This document shows, piece after piece, positions 34,433 to 47,523 of a DNA stretch of 64,000 nt. The stretch covers positions 47,088,501 to 47,152,500 of the forward strand of contig JALJCS010000009.1 of NCBI GenBank assembly GCA_023055355.1. Direction: 5' to 3'. The notes under the pieces were generated by a model that worked only from the letters and a program-made list of their open reading frames with translations, did no database searches and had not been told where the DNA came from. The stretch comes from Agelaius tricolor (lineage: Eukaryota > Chordata > Aves > Passeriformes > Icteridae). The translations under genes were made by a program, and so were the position numbers. Positions within the stretch are counted from its first letter, which is position 1; the number at the start of each line of letters is the position of its first letter.

Positions 34433-36023
34433 TAAGCGAAGAAGGTCCTGCAAGAGCCTCAGAAAAAATTCTTCCTGATGGAGAATTAATGATGACTGAA
34501 GACAAAGAAAGCTATAATGACTTTGTCCTTGTGCTGCTATTTGCCTTTAAATCCATTCTCTAGGCTTGAAGTAGGAGGAGAACCACCTCTGAAGCATCAT
34601 GAGCCTGGTCCTTGGTGTGGCTGTAACCAAATTTCTCTTAGCCAGTGCTCGCTGAGGCTGAGCTGTTGTGATGCCAGCCTTTTCTCCTTTATGTAATGTG
34701 ATCTGTACATGGGCATTTCATTCCATAAGGTGAAAACATGTGTTTTTCTGTGCTAGCAGGAGTAAAATCCACATTGTGCTAGCAGTAAATTGCTTGGATT
34801 TGCCCAGGCATGTGCCTCTGACTCAGCCCAAACATTGACAGTGACAAAGCTGTAATGGTTTGCAGGCTTCACTTCTGAGCAGAGGAAATCCCACTCTTCT
34901 GACTCTGAAATGTGATTCCATTGGACTCCAGAGTTCAGAGAGGAAATACTCCTGGTTCTGAGGGTGTTCAGCTGGAAAAAGCCTGGACCTGTGTGCTGGT
35001 TTGACAGGGAATTGGGAAAAAAGCTGTTCCTTTGCAGGGAGAATTCAGCCTGCTGCTCACATGGATGCTCCTCAGCAGCTCTTTAATAGATAGAGAAATA
35101 AACCATTCATTAATTAAACAAATGCAGTTTACACCAATATATCTAACTCTTCCTTTCCCAAGGGGAAAACCCCTAAATCTTATTTATGTTCACCATGTTG
35201 CCACTGAAAGAAGAGTAGTAAATTTTATGTATTAAGTGTAAGGAATAAACAAATCTCTTTTTAAAGAATGTTGATGCAACCTGCTTGTGCAGTCCTGTTG
35301 TTATCCAAGTGTCTGGTACCTGTTTATGAAATATTTCATTTTCTTGGCAGGCATACAAAGCAAAATTCAATTTTTTAGTGATGAAAAGTGGATGATTGAT
35401 AACTTCTGTGCTCCAATAGCTGCTGTGAGCACGTGTGATAGCTGGGATTTCATCACAGTTGAGATCAAAGTATTGTCGTTATTTTCTATATATCTAAACT
35501 ATGTGATCATCAGTAATTTAACCTTTTTTTTTCTAACATGAAGACTTATTGCACTAAAAATATCAAAATCTTGTAAATTTTGAGAAAACTGCCTTCAAGT
35601 CAACTTTTACAGGGAGACATAAACCAACTCAGGAAGGCCATAGCATCTCATTTTGAATACAACTCTTTTATTTAATATTCTGACAAGTTCTGCTTACAAA
35701 TAACTGTGATAATATGTTCATAAGTCACTATTTACTGATAATTCTGTGACTGTGGGCTAGGATTTTAAAAGAAAGATAAGGAACTTTGACTCCTGTTTGA
35801 CCAGAGTGGAAGTTAGGCAGCAGGATAGCTTGTTCCCATGGGAAAACTGAGTGATAGTCCCCATGTTCAAATGCCTCTGAGTCACTATTTTCACATCCAG
35901 TCCTCTGTTATAATAGAAATTATGTGTCAATATTCTTCCTGGCTCAGCAAGAATTCCTGGAAAATGTGGGTAAATTATCTCCTTCCAGTTTCTTGCCCAT
36001 TGGGTCATTGATCCAGGTGTTTT

Positions 36024-36055
36024 CCTTTCTTCTCTTCCTTTCTTCTCTTCCTTTT
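36024..36055 (+). repeat. 13-bp pyrimidine tandem duplication
   Basis: CCTTTCTTCTCTT occurs twice in tandem and is followed by a partial third copy (CCTTTT). The tract is pure pyrimidine on the plus strand. Confidence 0.9.
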
Positions 36056-37826
36056 GCAAAGCTGGATTTTTAACTGGGAACTCCAACAAGTGGCAGAGAA
36101 ACAGGGAAGCAGGGTTGATTTTTCCAGCAGTCTGGAGGGGGCATGGCTATCACCTGGAGGTTATTTTATACCACCTAATGTCAGTTTTGGGGATGGGGGA
36201 GTGGTCCCTGGCAGGTTGTGTCAGGTGATAAGAAATTCTGTGAATTGTTCATCTCTCATAAGAGAAAAAAAGAATGTTTTGCATTTAAGAAGTTTGTTGC
36301 AGTTGGTGCTGTAAATTTTTAAGCTCTCATAACCCACACCTTGAGAAAGAAAAAGAACAGAAAGGAAATTTTTCTGTGAATATAAGTTGTGAGTGGTAGA
36401 ATTAGTAAAGTCTCAATGTGACTTCAGAAGTCAGAAAAATTGAAATCTATGCACAGAACTCAGGAAATTATTTTTTTCCTGGTCCCAGAAGGGTCAATAT
36501 TCATCTCATTTGACCTTGGCTGTTTATCAAGTATAGTCAATATCCTAACCAGGAATCCCAGGCTCATTTAACTGTCAGAGGAGAACATGAGGATATTTTA
36601 GGATTTCCCTGACCTATTCTGGATGTTTACTACAGGATGAGATGTGTAGTGGCCTATATCCCATTGACTGGGCGAAGTCAGAGTGAATCAAACTACCTTC
36701 CCTTTAAACCTGCTGAAGAGGGCAGTGAGAATGAACTAAAAGTAAAATAACATTATTTGCTGAATTTACTAATCTCATCTAGAAGCAAGAAATATGCAAA
36801 TGCTGCTGGTGATAGCCAAATATTATTGCTTCAATAAGAACTTGTCAAGTCTTTGATCTTCACCTGTGTCACCAACAAAATAACAGTGCCTTTTGGAAAG
36901 TTACATGCAGGATTGAGAGACTCGAGTCCCCAGTAATGAGTGAGGTTGTGACTCTGAAGCAGAGTTCAGGGTGTCTGCAGAGGGTGATCAGGATCCTGAG
37001 CCATGCAGGACCAGGGAAAGAGTAAAAAAATGCTGAAATTTTGCATAAGTGCCATGCCCACTAATTCTGGCTAAAGGGCAGCAACTTGTAAGTTAAAACA
37101 AGTTTGGCCCCAGGGAAGAAAATCTTAGTACACCAATTTGTGCTGCAATGTCTTTGCATGGATATTGTTTTAAATATATACATAAACTCCGTTTTCAACA
37201 GAGTATTATGGACAGCCCTATAATGCACTCATACATTGATTTTGTTTCACCTCAGTTTATTAGTGAGCATGGCAGAACATGGGCAGCGCAATGAAAATAC
37301 TACTGACCAAGCAGCACCTTGGTATTTGTTGTTCCCTGTAAGTTGCTTTTATTGCATACCATTGGACTCCTATTTTTTCCTTTAAAGTATGTGCCCTTTT
37401 TAGAGGAACAGCAATAAACTTGGTTTTTTCCACTTATACTTTAAAGCTCTCTGTGTTTAATAAGAAATGGTCATTAATTCTTCTCTGACTAACACTGTGG
37501 TCCCTGGACTTCCTGTAAAGAGCAAATAAAACCCTCAGGCTAAATTGTAAAGTATTTAATTTCATTGGAGACATCATTTTAGTGTTACTCAGGGCAAGGT
37601 TTAGTCTGTTGAAAGAGTAAACCTCTGGTTTTTTGGTCTCTGTTTGACTGCCCTGGTTTCAAATCCATGACTTGTAGTTCTTGTGAGAGCTGAGTTGAGT
37701 TGCTCTCATGTCAGGGACTGAAGGGACTTAAGTAAGTTACACGGAATTTTCTCAGTCCTTTAACCCTTTCCAAGGGAGGACACACTAACCTGGGATAGTT
37801 ATGAAGCAGTTGTAACTGAGCCTAGT

Positions 37827-37864
37827 ATATCAGTACTCACTATTATCTGTAGTACTGCTGATAT
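37827..37864. repeat. Imperfect hairpin with AGTACT arms
   Basis: ATATCAGTACT (37827-37837) faces AGTACTGCTGATAT (37851-37864). All 11 bases of the left arm pair if the three extra bases in the right arm bulge out. The loop is 13 bases. Confidence 0.8.
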
Positions 37865-38115
37865 CAGAGAAGGAGCTGAGGGAAAGCCACAGGTTTATTT
37901 TTAAGTGTTGCCAACCTCTGATGTTCCAGTAAAACCACAGGGATCTTTCCATTTGAACTGCTATGTATATGTTAAGCTAAGCTGTAAACTGTAATTACCT
38001 TAAATTTACAAATGAAATAGTTCTTAAGTTGCTCTTTCCTTCTTAGAGCTGATGTGTTTCTCTGACGAGCATGTGCACACAACGAAAGAGACACAAAATA
38101 TCTGTACACATTTGT

Positions 38116-38167
38116 AAAAAAAACAAAGCAAAACAAACCAAACTAAACCAACCCAAATAAATGAAAA
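38116..38167 (+). repeat. A/C-rich low-complexity tract
   Basis: AAACAAAGCAAAACAAACC-type sequence lacking G and T except for isolated bases. It is a simple low-complexity tract. Confidence 0.85.
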
Positions 38168-39308
38168 ACATACTTTAAATTAAGCATTAGGATGTAATCT
38201 TTACTCTGACGAAGTTTCATCAGATGGCAGGCCTTCTTAGCTCATGAACAGGTCATTGTATAGACAGTGGCTTAGAGTATTTCTATCTTGTTTTCCTGGT
38301 TTGTTTCCAAAGGAAGTGGATGTTTACAGTGTGGCATGAAAGGAGGATTATTGTCACTTTTAACTCTTTTCTCTTTAATGGTGTTGCTTTAGTGTACGAA
38401 CAGAGAAGGTAAGATATAAGTTGGAAAATTCTTGCTTACTGGCTCTTCTTTTTGTTTCTCACACCATTCCCGTTACTTTTATCTTTCAGATCTCTCAACT
38501 TCTTTTTCAGCTGTCTCATGTGAGCCTGTCAGCTCAGGATAAAATGACAATTGTGGGCAGGTCTCACCCACACTCATCCCTCCCTCTGGGCTCTGAGCAT
38601 CTCCCCAGAGTGACACCTTCCATGGAGGGACAGCTCTGCTGCAAGACCTATAAAATTTTGTTCCCCAGTCCCTGCAGATCCCAGACACACAAGTGTTTCC
38701 TGCTTGTCCCTGGGTGCGAGCACACCCCAAAATTACGCTGCTGCAACTGAAACCAGATTTTCTCTGCTATCTCACAAGAAGGATCCTACCCTGAAGTAAA
38801 CAACAAGTCCCTTTCATGAGAGATTTTTAGTTTAATAAGGGAAAACAACCCAAGAACTAATTCAGTCCTTGCTGATGCTGTTAAAATGAGAAAATAATGG
38901 AGAAAACAACATATGAGTCTGGCAGAAAACAACACGACTGTGTCCTTTCATGTAGCTGGAGGTGGCTGTGTCTGTCCCTGTCTAGCAGGAAACTCTGCTG
39001 ACCGTTTGTTTCTCAGCATCCTTCTTGCAGGCTTTGGCTTGTTCTGTGGCTGCAAACTGAAACATTTTTTTAATTGGTTGATTTTTTCTCTGGAGCTTGC
39101 AGGCATCACAAGAAGCAGCAGTGGAGTCATGGCCTCACAACCCTCACCAGTGCTGGGGCTGATCATGTTGCAGATCCATCATGGGCTGTTTTTAAACCCT
39201 GGTCCTTCTCTTCTGCTCCTCAGACAGGAACAAAGATTTTAGGGAAAATATTAGAGCCCTGCAAAATGCAAAGTAACATAAAACAAATTGCATTGGCTAT
39301 AAGAGATT

Positions 39309-39370
39309 GCTTATTCCTAAATAAGCATGTTTATGCTTATAAGCAATAAACAATAAGCATGTAAATGCTT
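39309..39370. repeat. Cluster of overlapping palindromes (ATAAGCAT)
   Basis: Four inverted repeats lie in about 60 bp: GCTTAT/ATAAGC (39309-39314 and 39321-39326), ATAAGCAT/ATGCTTAT (39321-39328 and 39333-39340), the perfect palindrome GCTTATAAGC (39335-39344), and AAGCAT/ATGCTT (39355-39360 and 39365-39370). The same AAGCAT/ATGCTT core is reused throughout. Confidence 0.9.
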
Positions 39371-42300
39371 ACATCTATGTATAAATTATTAAAAACATGC
39401 TAGATCCTGTGCAGACTCCTCTACAATCAGCTGGAAAACCTTGTAGTGAATATTAATGGGTAGAAACTGCTTTTTCAATCAGTGTTATTTCTTTCTTTTA
39501 CATTAATTAGACATTTCTGTAAATATTGACACAAAATAAAGGACATTATTAACATTTGGTTTTACCCACATAAATCTGTCCTACTGTTTTCCCCAAAATG
39601 GAAAACTTCTTAAATGATTCCCATGAACCAAATACACTTGACGTAAAAAATCATTAAGTGTGACGCAGACTATGCATTAACAGAAAACTTGAAAGGAGCA
39701 TTTGGCACCCAACTTATATTCCAAAATAATCAAAGGACTGGTGAGAGAGAGGCACTTTCTTGTCCCAAAGAGCAGCAATGACCAATGTGAAACCATAGCT
39801 GCTATGCTGAAATATTTCAGTTTAATTAATTTGAGGACTTGTGCTTTGGAGGTCACACACTTGCAATTCACTCTGCATTTCCTAGGAATAAAGTAAAAGC
39901 ACAACTGAGCTATTTGCTTCCCCTGGATCCTGGGAAGGTACATGGCAAATTATAATAAAAAAGCTGAAGGAGGAATCATTCTTAGAGGCATCATTAATTA
40001 ATTCAGTGTCTAGGTTTGACTTGTGACAGTTTCAAAACATAAAATAGAAGTAATTTAGTATAGTCTTGGAAAGGCATTCAACAATTTTGATCACACTGAA
40101 ATAAGGAATATCCCTTTTCTGCTCTTCCTTTATTTTCACTGGAACAGTGCAGAAGGTTGATGGAAGATTTTGCAATGCTTTTTTCATGATAATTGTTCCC
40201 ACTCAGAGATTTCCAGATGATTGGAAATATTTATTAGCTATTGGGCATTTTGTGAAGACGCAAAGGAAAAAAAACCACAACTCACAAACCTCATTTATAT
40301 TTTAGGAATAAAGTGTATTTATCTCTCCAGCTGATATCCATATTTCAGGATAGTGGCAGCCATAGGTATGGGAAGTGGGAACATCTGCAGGTGAATGTAT
40401 CACATCAGCCAGCACTGATATGGAATTTTTGGTTTCCTCTTTGATTTTCTCTGCAGCACCCAGATGAATCTGTGACCTTCCATATCTGCAGATAGAGAGG
40501 ACAACTGGCTTGAGAAAGGATGAACAGTTTTGGTACCTCTACTAAGAGAACTCACCATTTCCCTCCAGCCCATTTTCTCAATTAAAGAAGGTTAACAAGA
40601 GCTTTAAAAATGTCTAAGCTCTCTTTTTCACGTGAAGCCAGGCTCAGGAAGCCAAGCTTTAAGGAGAGAAAAGGTTCCCTAAGTAACTGAGCAGAGTCTA
40701 CTCTGCATGCAGCAGCCAAGAAGCTCAGGGATCACAAATGTGTGCTCATACTTTGAACATCTGCAGTGGCTGGGAACTTCACAGGGGTTGAATTTGCAAG
40801 AATAGTTTGCATTTTCCTTTTCTAGCCTAATTGCTGATCAAACTGTGTTGGTGTCTGCCTCATTGCTTCCAGCAATGAAAATTTTCCATGGATCCAAAAG
40901 GAAGATGAGCAGCTCTCTGACTGTCACAGGCTTGAGCCAGAGCTCAGGAAAATAAATGCAAAGTATTTCATTAGCAGCAGCAGGCTTTAGATCAGACCCA
41001 CTGTCTACTTATTTAATTTTGCAGTGTGATTAGGAGAAAAATTGCTTCCTGGCCTCCCTTGTAGGTAAAATTTAAGCATGAAGCTTTAGTCTCCCCTTTC
41101 AACATAGTCTACATAACTTACATTACTTTTTATTACTGTTCTCCAAGCATTCCAATCTAGCTCTTCAAAACCCCTGCTTCAATAGTAGTGTCCTTGAATC
41201 CATGGCTTCCAGGTTATGCAGTGCACAAAATAATCTTAATTTCATTAGAGCACATTTCCAGGTGCTTTTTTGTTCTCATTCTGGGGGGGAAAAAAAGGAA
41301 AAGTAAGAACATTTATAATTATTCTGTTGCTCTACATAATTCAAAATTGGAAAAAAAAGTTTATAACTAATTCACTTGCCTGAATTTATATGAATTTGAT
41401 ATGAATTTATATGAGGTTTAACCTGCCTGGTTAAGGAAGCTACATGACAGTGTTACATGACATTGCATGTGAGAATGTACAGGATTTTTAAGTGATGTCA
41501 TTGCCTGTCAATTTACAGGAAAAAAACCTCTGGCAAAACTAAACAAACAAAAGAAAAGAGTATGTGGGATGTGTACATGATCCTGCAAATCTTACATCTT
41601 AAAATAATCAGATTACGGTTTTCTTTCCTGTTGCTCATTTGCCTGTAGCCAGCTCTTTTTCCAAATACAGTCTCCTCATGGAAGCTGAACATATGATCAA
41701 CATCTCTTTTGATCAATTCCATTACAATAATGCTGTGTATAAAAGAATTCTTCATTCCCCCTCTCCCTTTTAAGCCCCTTTGCATAGATTTTAATAGCAC
41801 TATGAGAGTTTTTAAATAGCCATATGAGAGGAAATCATATCTTTAGCTATGGGCCACTTGGCATTTACTTTTTGGCTTTCAGTGTGGTCCATTAGGCTGT
41901 GGAAAAGACACAGAAATGTGCAAATAAATATTTCAAAGTGATGGATTTGGGTGTCCCTGCCTGTCCCTCTCCCACAGGCCCATTAACTGCTGCAATCAGT
42001 CTATGTTTTTCTGAGCAGAAAAGAGACAGAGCAGGAAGGATGAGATGGAGATGGACACAAGGATGTGCCTGAAGAGGACAGGAGAGCTGAGGAAGATCCA
42101 GGAAGGGAGGTCACTCCAAAAATTATTGTCTGCTGTAGCCACCAGCTTGTCCTTGTCCCAGCCACCCTCATGACTGTAGAAGGAAAACAGGAACAATGTG
42201 GAGGAGGAAGGTGGACAGGCAGAAGCTTTTTCCCTCTTCAGATCATCTTTATTTTTCACTGATAGCTCTGGAAAAATAATTTCTGGCCCACATACAGCAT

Positions 42301-45300
42301 GAACCACAGAGGTATCAGCTGTAACACATCCCCAGTCAGGCCTGGTGCACTGCTGACAGTTCCTTGGCACCACAGGAGACCCCACAGAAACTTGCATTGG
42401 CAGCTCATGGTTTGTGTTGCTGCCATCCTTGGTTTCCCATGGTTTGCAAGTGCTTTTAAAATCTCTCAGGAGAGTATTGTTGTGCTGTGATGTAGAAGAT
42501 CTCGTGTGTATTATTCTGGAAAAATTTAACAGCTCAATCAGCCAGCACTGTGTATAATTTCTAATTTCTCCAAAATATGTGAATACCAAATGAACTTTTT
42601 TTTTGTTAGTGGATTCACCTTCAGAGAACAAAGGAATTCTGCCTGTTTCCTTCTGGAATATCTCACCACAGGTTTTACTCTCTCCCTATACTGGCATTTC
42701 TTCACACTCTAATTGAAAGTCTTTTCCAAGGCAGTGTAGTTTGCTACTGATAAAGCATTGTAGCAAAAAAATTAAAACTAAAAATAAAAGGATAAAAAGC
42801 TAAAGGAGTAAAATAGAGATCTAGATCTGAAAATATTTGACGTCCCTTGGAGATCCAAGTGAAACCAGACTTCTGTGTGCAGCTCACAGAAGTGACTCAA
42901 AAAATTGAGTAGATAAATATGGTGACTAAAGTAGCAACAAAAGGATAGAACTGTAAATAGTTTTGAGAACAGAAAATAAATCAAATCAATTAGGGAATGT
43001 GTATTTTTTCACACTTAATTACACTGAGTATATTGCAAAAGTTAAAAAGTGTCAGGCCTAATTCTTGTCAAAATAAGACCTTATTAAGCTATTTTGTGGG
43101 GTAAAAGATGGTTAAACTGGAGATTAATTAGATTATGTCTATCTTCTACTTGACCTGAAGTGTACATAAGAGCTCAAGTATGTATGTGAATAAATACTGT
43201 GAAATAAAGGTTGCACATTTCAGATAGTATTTGCTAATTTTAAATATCATTGCCAAGAACTCAGGGCTACTTTGGCCTGAGGCCTCTGAAAAACCTGTCA
43301 GGAACAAATTTATAGTAAACTCAAATGTGTCTTGGCAGCCTTGGTTTCATTTAAAAATGTCAGATGCTTCTCCAGAACAGGTGGCACTAAAAAAAACATG
43401 GTTATGGAAAATGAATCCTGCTTACAAGGAAAATATCCACTTTCACAGATTGGGAATAAAAACCATTGCACAGCTGATCTGTGAACTAGTGGTGCTTTTA
43501 ATGTGTTTTCCTTAAAATTGCTTTGAGAAGTTAATGGCCAAAGCTTTCCCTGTTACTGTTTGGTTTTAGGTTTCTATTATTCCATAGTTCAGGGTACTGA
43601 AGCTTAGAAAGTGAGACCTGAGCCATTAAAGAATCTTTATGTACAATCTTGGCACTTGGACCAGTGATGGGAACACTCAGCGGCTGCTGTTACCCCATAA
43701 ATCACAAAGGAGTTACTGTGGCTTCAGACTGGAACAAACACAGCCATGATGGGGTCTGCAGTCATGCAGCACTCACAACAAATTACTTTTGGTGGCTCCC
43801 ATCACACATTTCCCCTGGGCTTGTTCTTCCCATTATTTTGTGTGAGTAGCATATGAACAGTAAAGAATTGATCACTGAGTTTTATTCAACCCCTTCTCCA
43901 GCAGCAATGGTTTGCCTTGGAACAGATTAAGGTGAATCATGTCCTCAGATGTCATGATTGTTTTTTTTTTAGTGGCAATTTACCAGCATAGCACTGTGTT
44001 GTTAAGGTCAGAGAAGTGTCCCCAGCATGCCTCAGCTGATGGCACAGCCCCCCTGTTATTACATTCTCCGGGCTGGGTAGCACAAAATGTACTTCAGAGG
44101 ACACAGGTGAATAAAATAGAAAGAAGCACATGGACACAATAAATGAGAAAACCATTAACTGTTTTTTCCATTTTTTGGTAGTGCTATGGAATATTTGAGT
44201 TGCACTTCCCTAGCAAGGCACAGCTGCCCAGCCAAGATGAGCCTGCCTATGAAGTGAAAAAATGACAAAAGGTTTACAAGAGTCCCTAGTGTATTAATTC
44301 CTGAAAAACTGGCCACACATTTCCCTGGCAAAACAGGCCTGTTGCATTTTTCCAACCCAGAATCCCTCATTCCCTTGGCATCTGGGGGAACATTGCTGCT
44401 GGTACAAACAAGAAATTGTGGTATCAGAACTGATGGGGTTTTTTTTTTCTAGCATCCCAACATTTCCCTTATGAATCAGAGGTGCCTTTCAGAAGATGAG
44501 TGGCCAGGAATTAAGAGAGGGTAACTTCTAGAATAGTTTCTCTATTCCCCACATTTCTGATGGGAATAATGCTTAGTACCAGAGCACATGACTCACATAG
44601 AGCACCACAACTTAATTTGTGATACATGTAGTTACTTTTGCAGTGTGAAGCAGGAAGACTTGTAAATGTTTAGATATTTTAATTCCTGTTCCCTTCACTC
44701 TTTCTTAGCTGGAAAAAAATTCTTCAGTTCATTCAGCTTTATTCACTTGTCACAGCAATTAGAGAGTGGCTTAGAGTTACAGGCAAAGCATATTCCTCAT
44801 GCTTTGCTTGTTCCAGTTCCACACAGCTGGCAAGAAGTCTTGCTAATTGAAACAGAATCATGTAGGCAGTTTGGCACCTTCCTTTCCTTCCTTCCTCCGT
44901 GTCCTCTGAGGGGGATATGACATGTAAGGTGTGGGCTCTGTGTCACTGCTGGCACCGTGCTACAACCTACAGGGTTTAATCTTTATCAGGTGCCGTGCTT
45001 GAGGTTAAGAACAATAAAAAATAGGAGCACTGGGAATAGGGAAAAAATGGGGAAGCATGCATATAATAGACCTCTAAACACACACTGTGGGCAAAGCTCA
45101 GGAAATGCCTGACCTTAAAAATGTCCTTCTCAGTTTCATGTAAAGAAAGTAAGAAAAAAATTCTCTCCCAGGCATTAAAATCAAGATTATTAAATTTAAG
45201 AGTAGATTGAGTTCTTTCCTTGCATTCAGTTGCCTTTGTTGAGTAGTGATATATTCTGGTTCCTAGCAGCGCACAACTGTTTACGCTGGTTTCTAAAGGA

Positions 45301-47351
45301 ATAAATCGTTCTGGGATGCAGATGTCCAAGCAGTTAACATTACAGCCTCCAGATATTGCCAAGGGAGTAGGAAAACCTGAGTTACTCTCCTGCAGAACCA
45401 CTTTGTTAAGCTATGTTTTTAACTTATGTCATCCTTAGCTCTCTGCCTTTACGCAACATCCCTGGGTGATGTTGGTAGGTGCAGAGCCCTGTGCCCAGAG
45501 GTCGCAGCTGTGACAGAGGTTTTGTGAGTCTAGACTGTGAGTGGAAGTGGTCATGCCATCCATTTTTATTTTCCCACCTTCAACACCCTAATACGAGCCA
45601 CATTTTAAGTCTAGGTCTGCCTGAGCATCCAGAGAAGCGTTTCTGTTGAAAATCACTGATGGTCACATAAAAGTATGCGTAAAATTATATCTTGTGAGGA
45701 TCACCTCTCTATTCCAATGCCTTATTTATAGGCTTCTTGTCTCAATAATTACATGTATATTAAAGATTCTAATGTCTGATATTTCTGTATATTTTAAGCT
45801 TTTTCAGTGAATAATTTTGTTGTTGTTTATAGAAATAGGCATGCTGTTAAGAAACGTACCAAAAAAAAAATATTCCAGTTGACTTCAGAGGATATTTCAG
45901 TGATTTCTTAGGAAGTTTGGGGGAATGACAATTGAAAGGAGATGTAATATATTGACATTATCTAGATTTTTCCCATGTTGATTCATCTGGCAAAGAAGAA
46001 CCATCAGTTGTTGCTAATTAAAAAGTATCTGATCTAATTTTTCTAATTTTCCTTTTAACACAAAAACTTGCAAGGAGTTTGTGGAAACCTTCATATTTTT
46101 ATTCTATACATTATATAAGTATATGTTTATGTATATAAAACACAAGGTATTTTAGCTGAAGTTTTGTCTGGTACAAAATACTGGAAAGGCAGGAAATTTA
46201 AAGTTGAGTCTAAGGTTAATAAAAACAATCAAAAAGCTAATATAGGTTTGTATCTGATGTGACTCTGTACCACTTTTTGGGTTCCCCTTTTCTCCAAGGC
46301 TCCTCAGAAGAGCAGGAGGGAAGAAGGAAAAGCTCCAGAGTGCTCAGCTGAGCATTTGACAACCAACTCAAGCACCCACCTGCATTCTCTCTGTCACCAT
46401 CTATGACCCTTGACAAGCTGAACTCAATAGCTCCTATTTAGGAGTCCAAAAATTGACTTGGAGAGCTGGAAATCTTTCCCAAGAGATCTTTGTTGGGTGT
46501 ATAGAAACAAATTCTTTTCTGATTTAAGCAAAAGATGCTAATTCTTGGCACTCTCATTTTTTAATAAGGCCACCATTTTAATAACAGGGGGTGTATGTTT
46601 GAGCTCAGATCTAGTCTGAGGTCTCCAGGCCCACTGACAAGACACAAAAAATCTTGTCCTACCTGAAAACTACTTTTGGGTAAAAATTTAAAAGGAAGTA
46701 TTGACTGAATTGGCTTCCCTGCCTTCACTAATAGCAACAACCTGTGGGAGAAGGAAAATTCTCCATGTCTGGCCCACAGAACATCTTAATCCCCTGCTGG
46801 TGTTGATAACTCATGACTTCCACAGACATTTTTCTCTAAGTTCATGGATAGTTCCCTCCCTTCCCATTTCAGAAGATTGTGCTGTTTTGTTTGCAAATAA
46901 CTTTACTGCTACTCACAGGACCAAGTAATTGCTGAGGACAATGACTTACAAAACTGCTTGTAAAAACTCGGTTGTGTTGTTGCCAGATGCCTGCTCAGAA
47001 AGATTGTGTATCCTTTCTGTAAAAAGGCAGGAGGTATCCAGTGCTCCTGATTTATGTAGCCCTTCCAATCTGGGCTGGGACAGCTGCAAACAGCTGTGTG
47101 CTTTATCACTTTTTGCCTGAATTTTCTGTAGATGTATCTCCCAGGTCTGCAGGGAAGAGTAGGCCAGTAACTGTTATTTCAATGGCACTTTGTCCATCTC
47201 AAAACCAGAAAAAGATCCTTTGGGAAAATGAAGGCTGCCTGCCATAGTAGCTGCTTTTGCCAGCTTGGATCAAAATGCTCACTCTCCCTTCTGCTCCCGC
47301 TGTAGGTCAAGGGCTTCTTTAGCATTGGGGTCATCACTTATTGATGTGCAA
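39371..47351. other. Unique DNA, 8 kb without recognised repeats
   Basis: No interspersed repeat, exon or RNA gene was recognised. The longest open frame of the window (minus 41996-42631, 211 codons) is here. Its first codon is TTG and the first ATG is at 42397, leaving 133 codons, with a hydrophobic stretch near the C terminus. A 141-codon minus frame (44976-45401) also lacks a recognisable domain. A CpG-retaining segment lies at about 45260-45320. Confidence 0.45.
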
Positions 47352-47523
47352 ATAAGGTTTAGATGAGGTATTAGGAGGAAATTTTTTACTGTGAGGTTGA
47401 GTTCTTGGCACAGGGCGTGCAGAGAATCTGTGGCTGCCCCTGAATCCCTGGAAATGTCCAAGACCAGGTTGGACAAGGCTTGGAGCAACCTGGGATAATG
47501 AAAATTGTCCCTGTCCATGGCTT
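47352..47523 (+). mobile_element. CR1 LINE 3'-end fragment
   Basis: The sense-strand block order is GGTTTAGATGAGGTATTAGG, TTTACTGTGAGGTTGAG, CAGAGAATCTGTGGCTGCCC, TCCCTGGAAATGTCCAAGAC and TGTCCCTGTCCATGGC. It is clearly CR1 but more diverged than the copies at 1036 and 63789, and it lacks the terminal tail after CCATGGC. Confidence 0.9.

Larger units (their letters stand above)
34433..39308. other. Unique DNA, no supported gene
   Basis: Nearly 5 kb without a recognised interspersed repeat. It contains a pyrimidine tandem duplication (36024-36055), an imperfect hairpin (37827-37864), an A/C tract (38116-38167) and an acceptor-preceded open frame (35351-35541) discussed as a finding. A possible short LTR start at 34996 was not strong enough to call. 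Confidence 0.45.

Noticed and set aside
34996..35080. TGTGCTGGTTTGACAGGG string resembling another passerine LTR start
   Set aside because: The following sequence quickly becomes unique AT-rich DNA with no LTR end. It may be a small remnant, but it cannot be supported by eye.
37660..37680. GGTTTCAAATCC, resembling a tRNA B box
   Set aside because: No A box or foldable acceptor and anticodon arms surround it.
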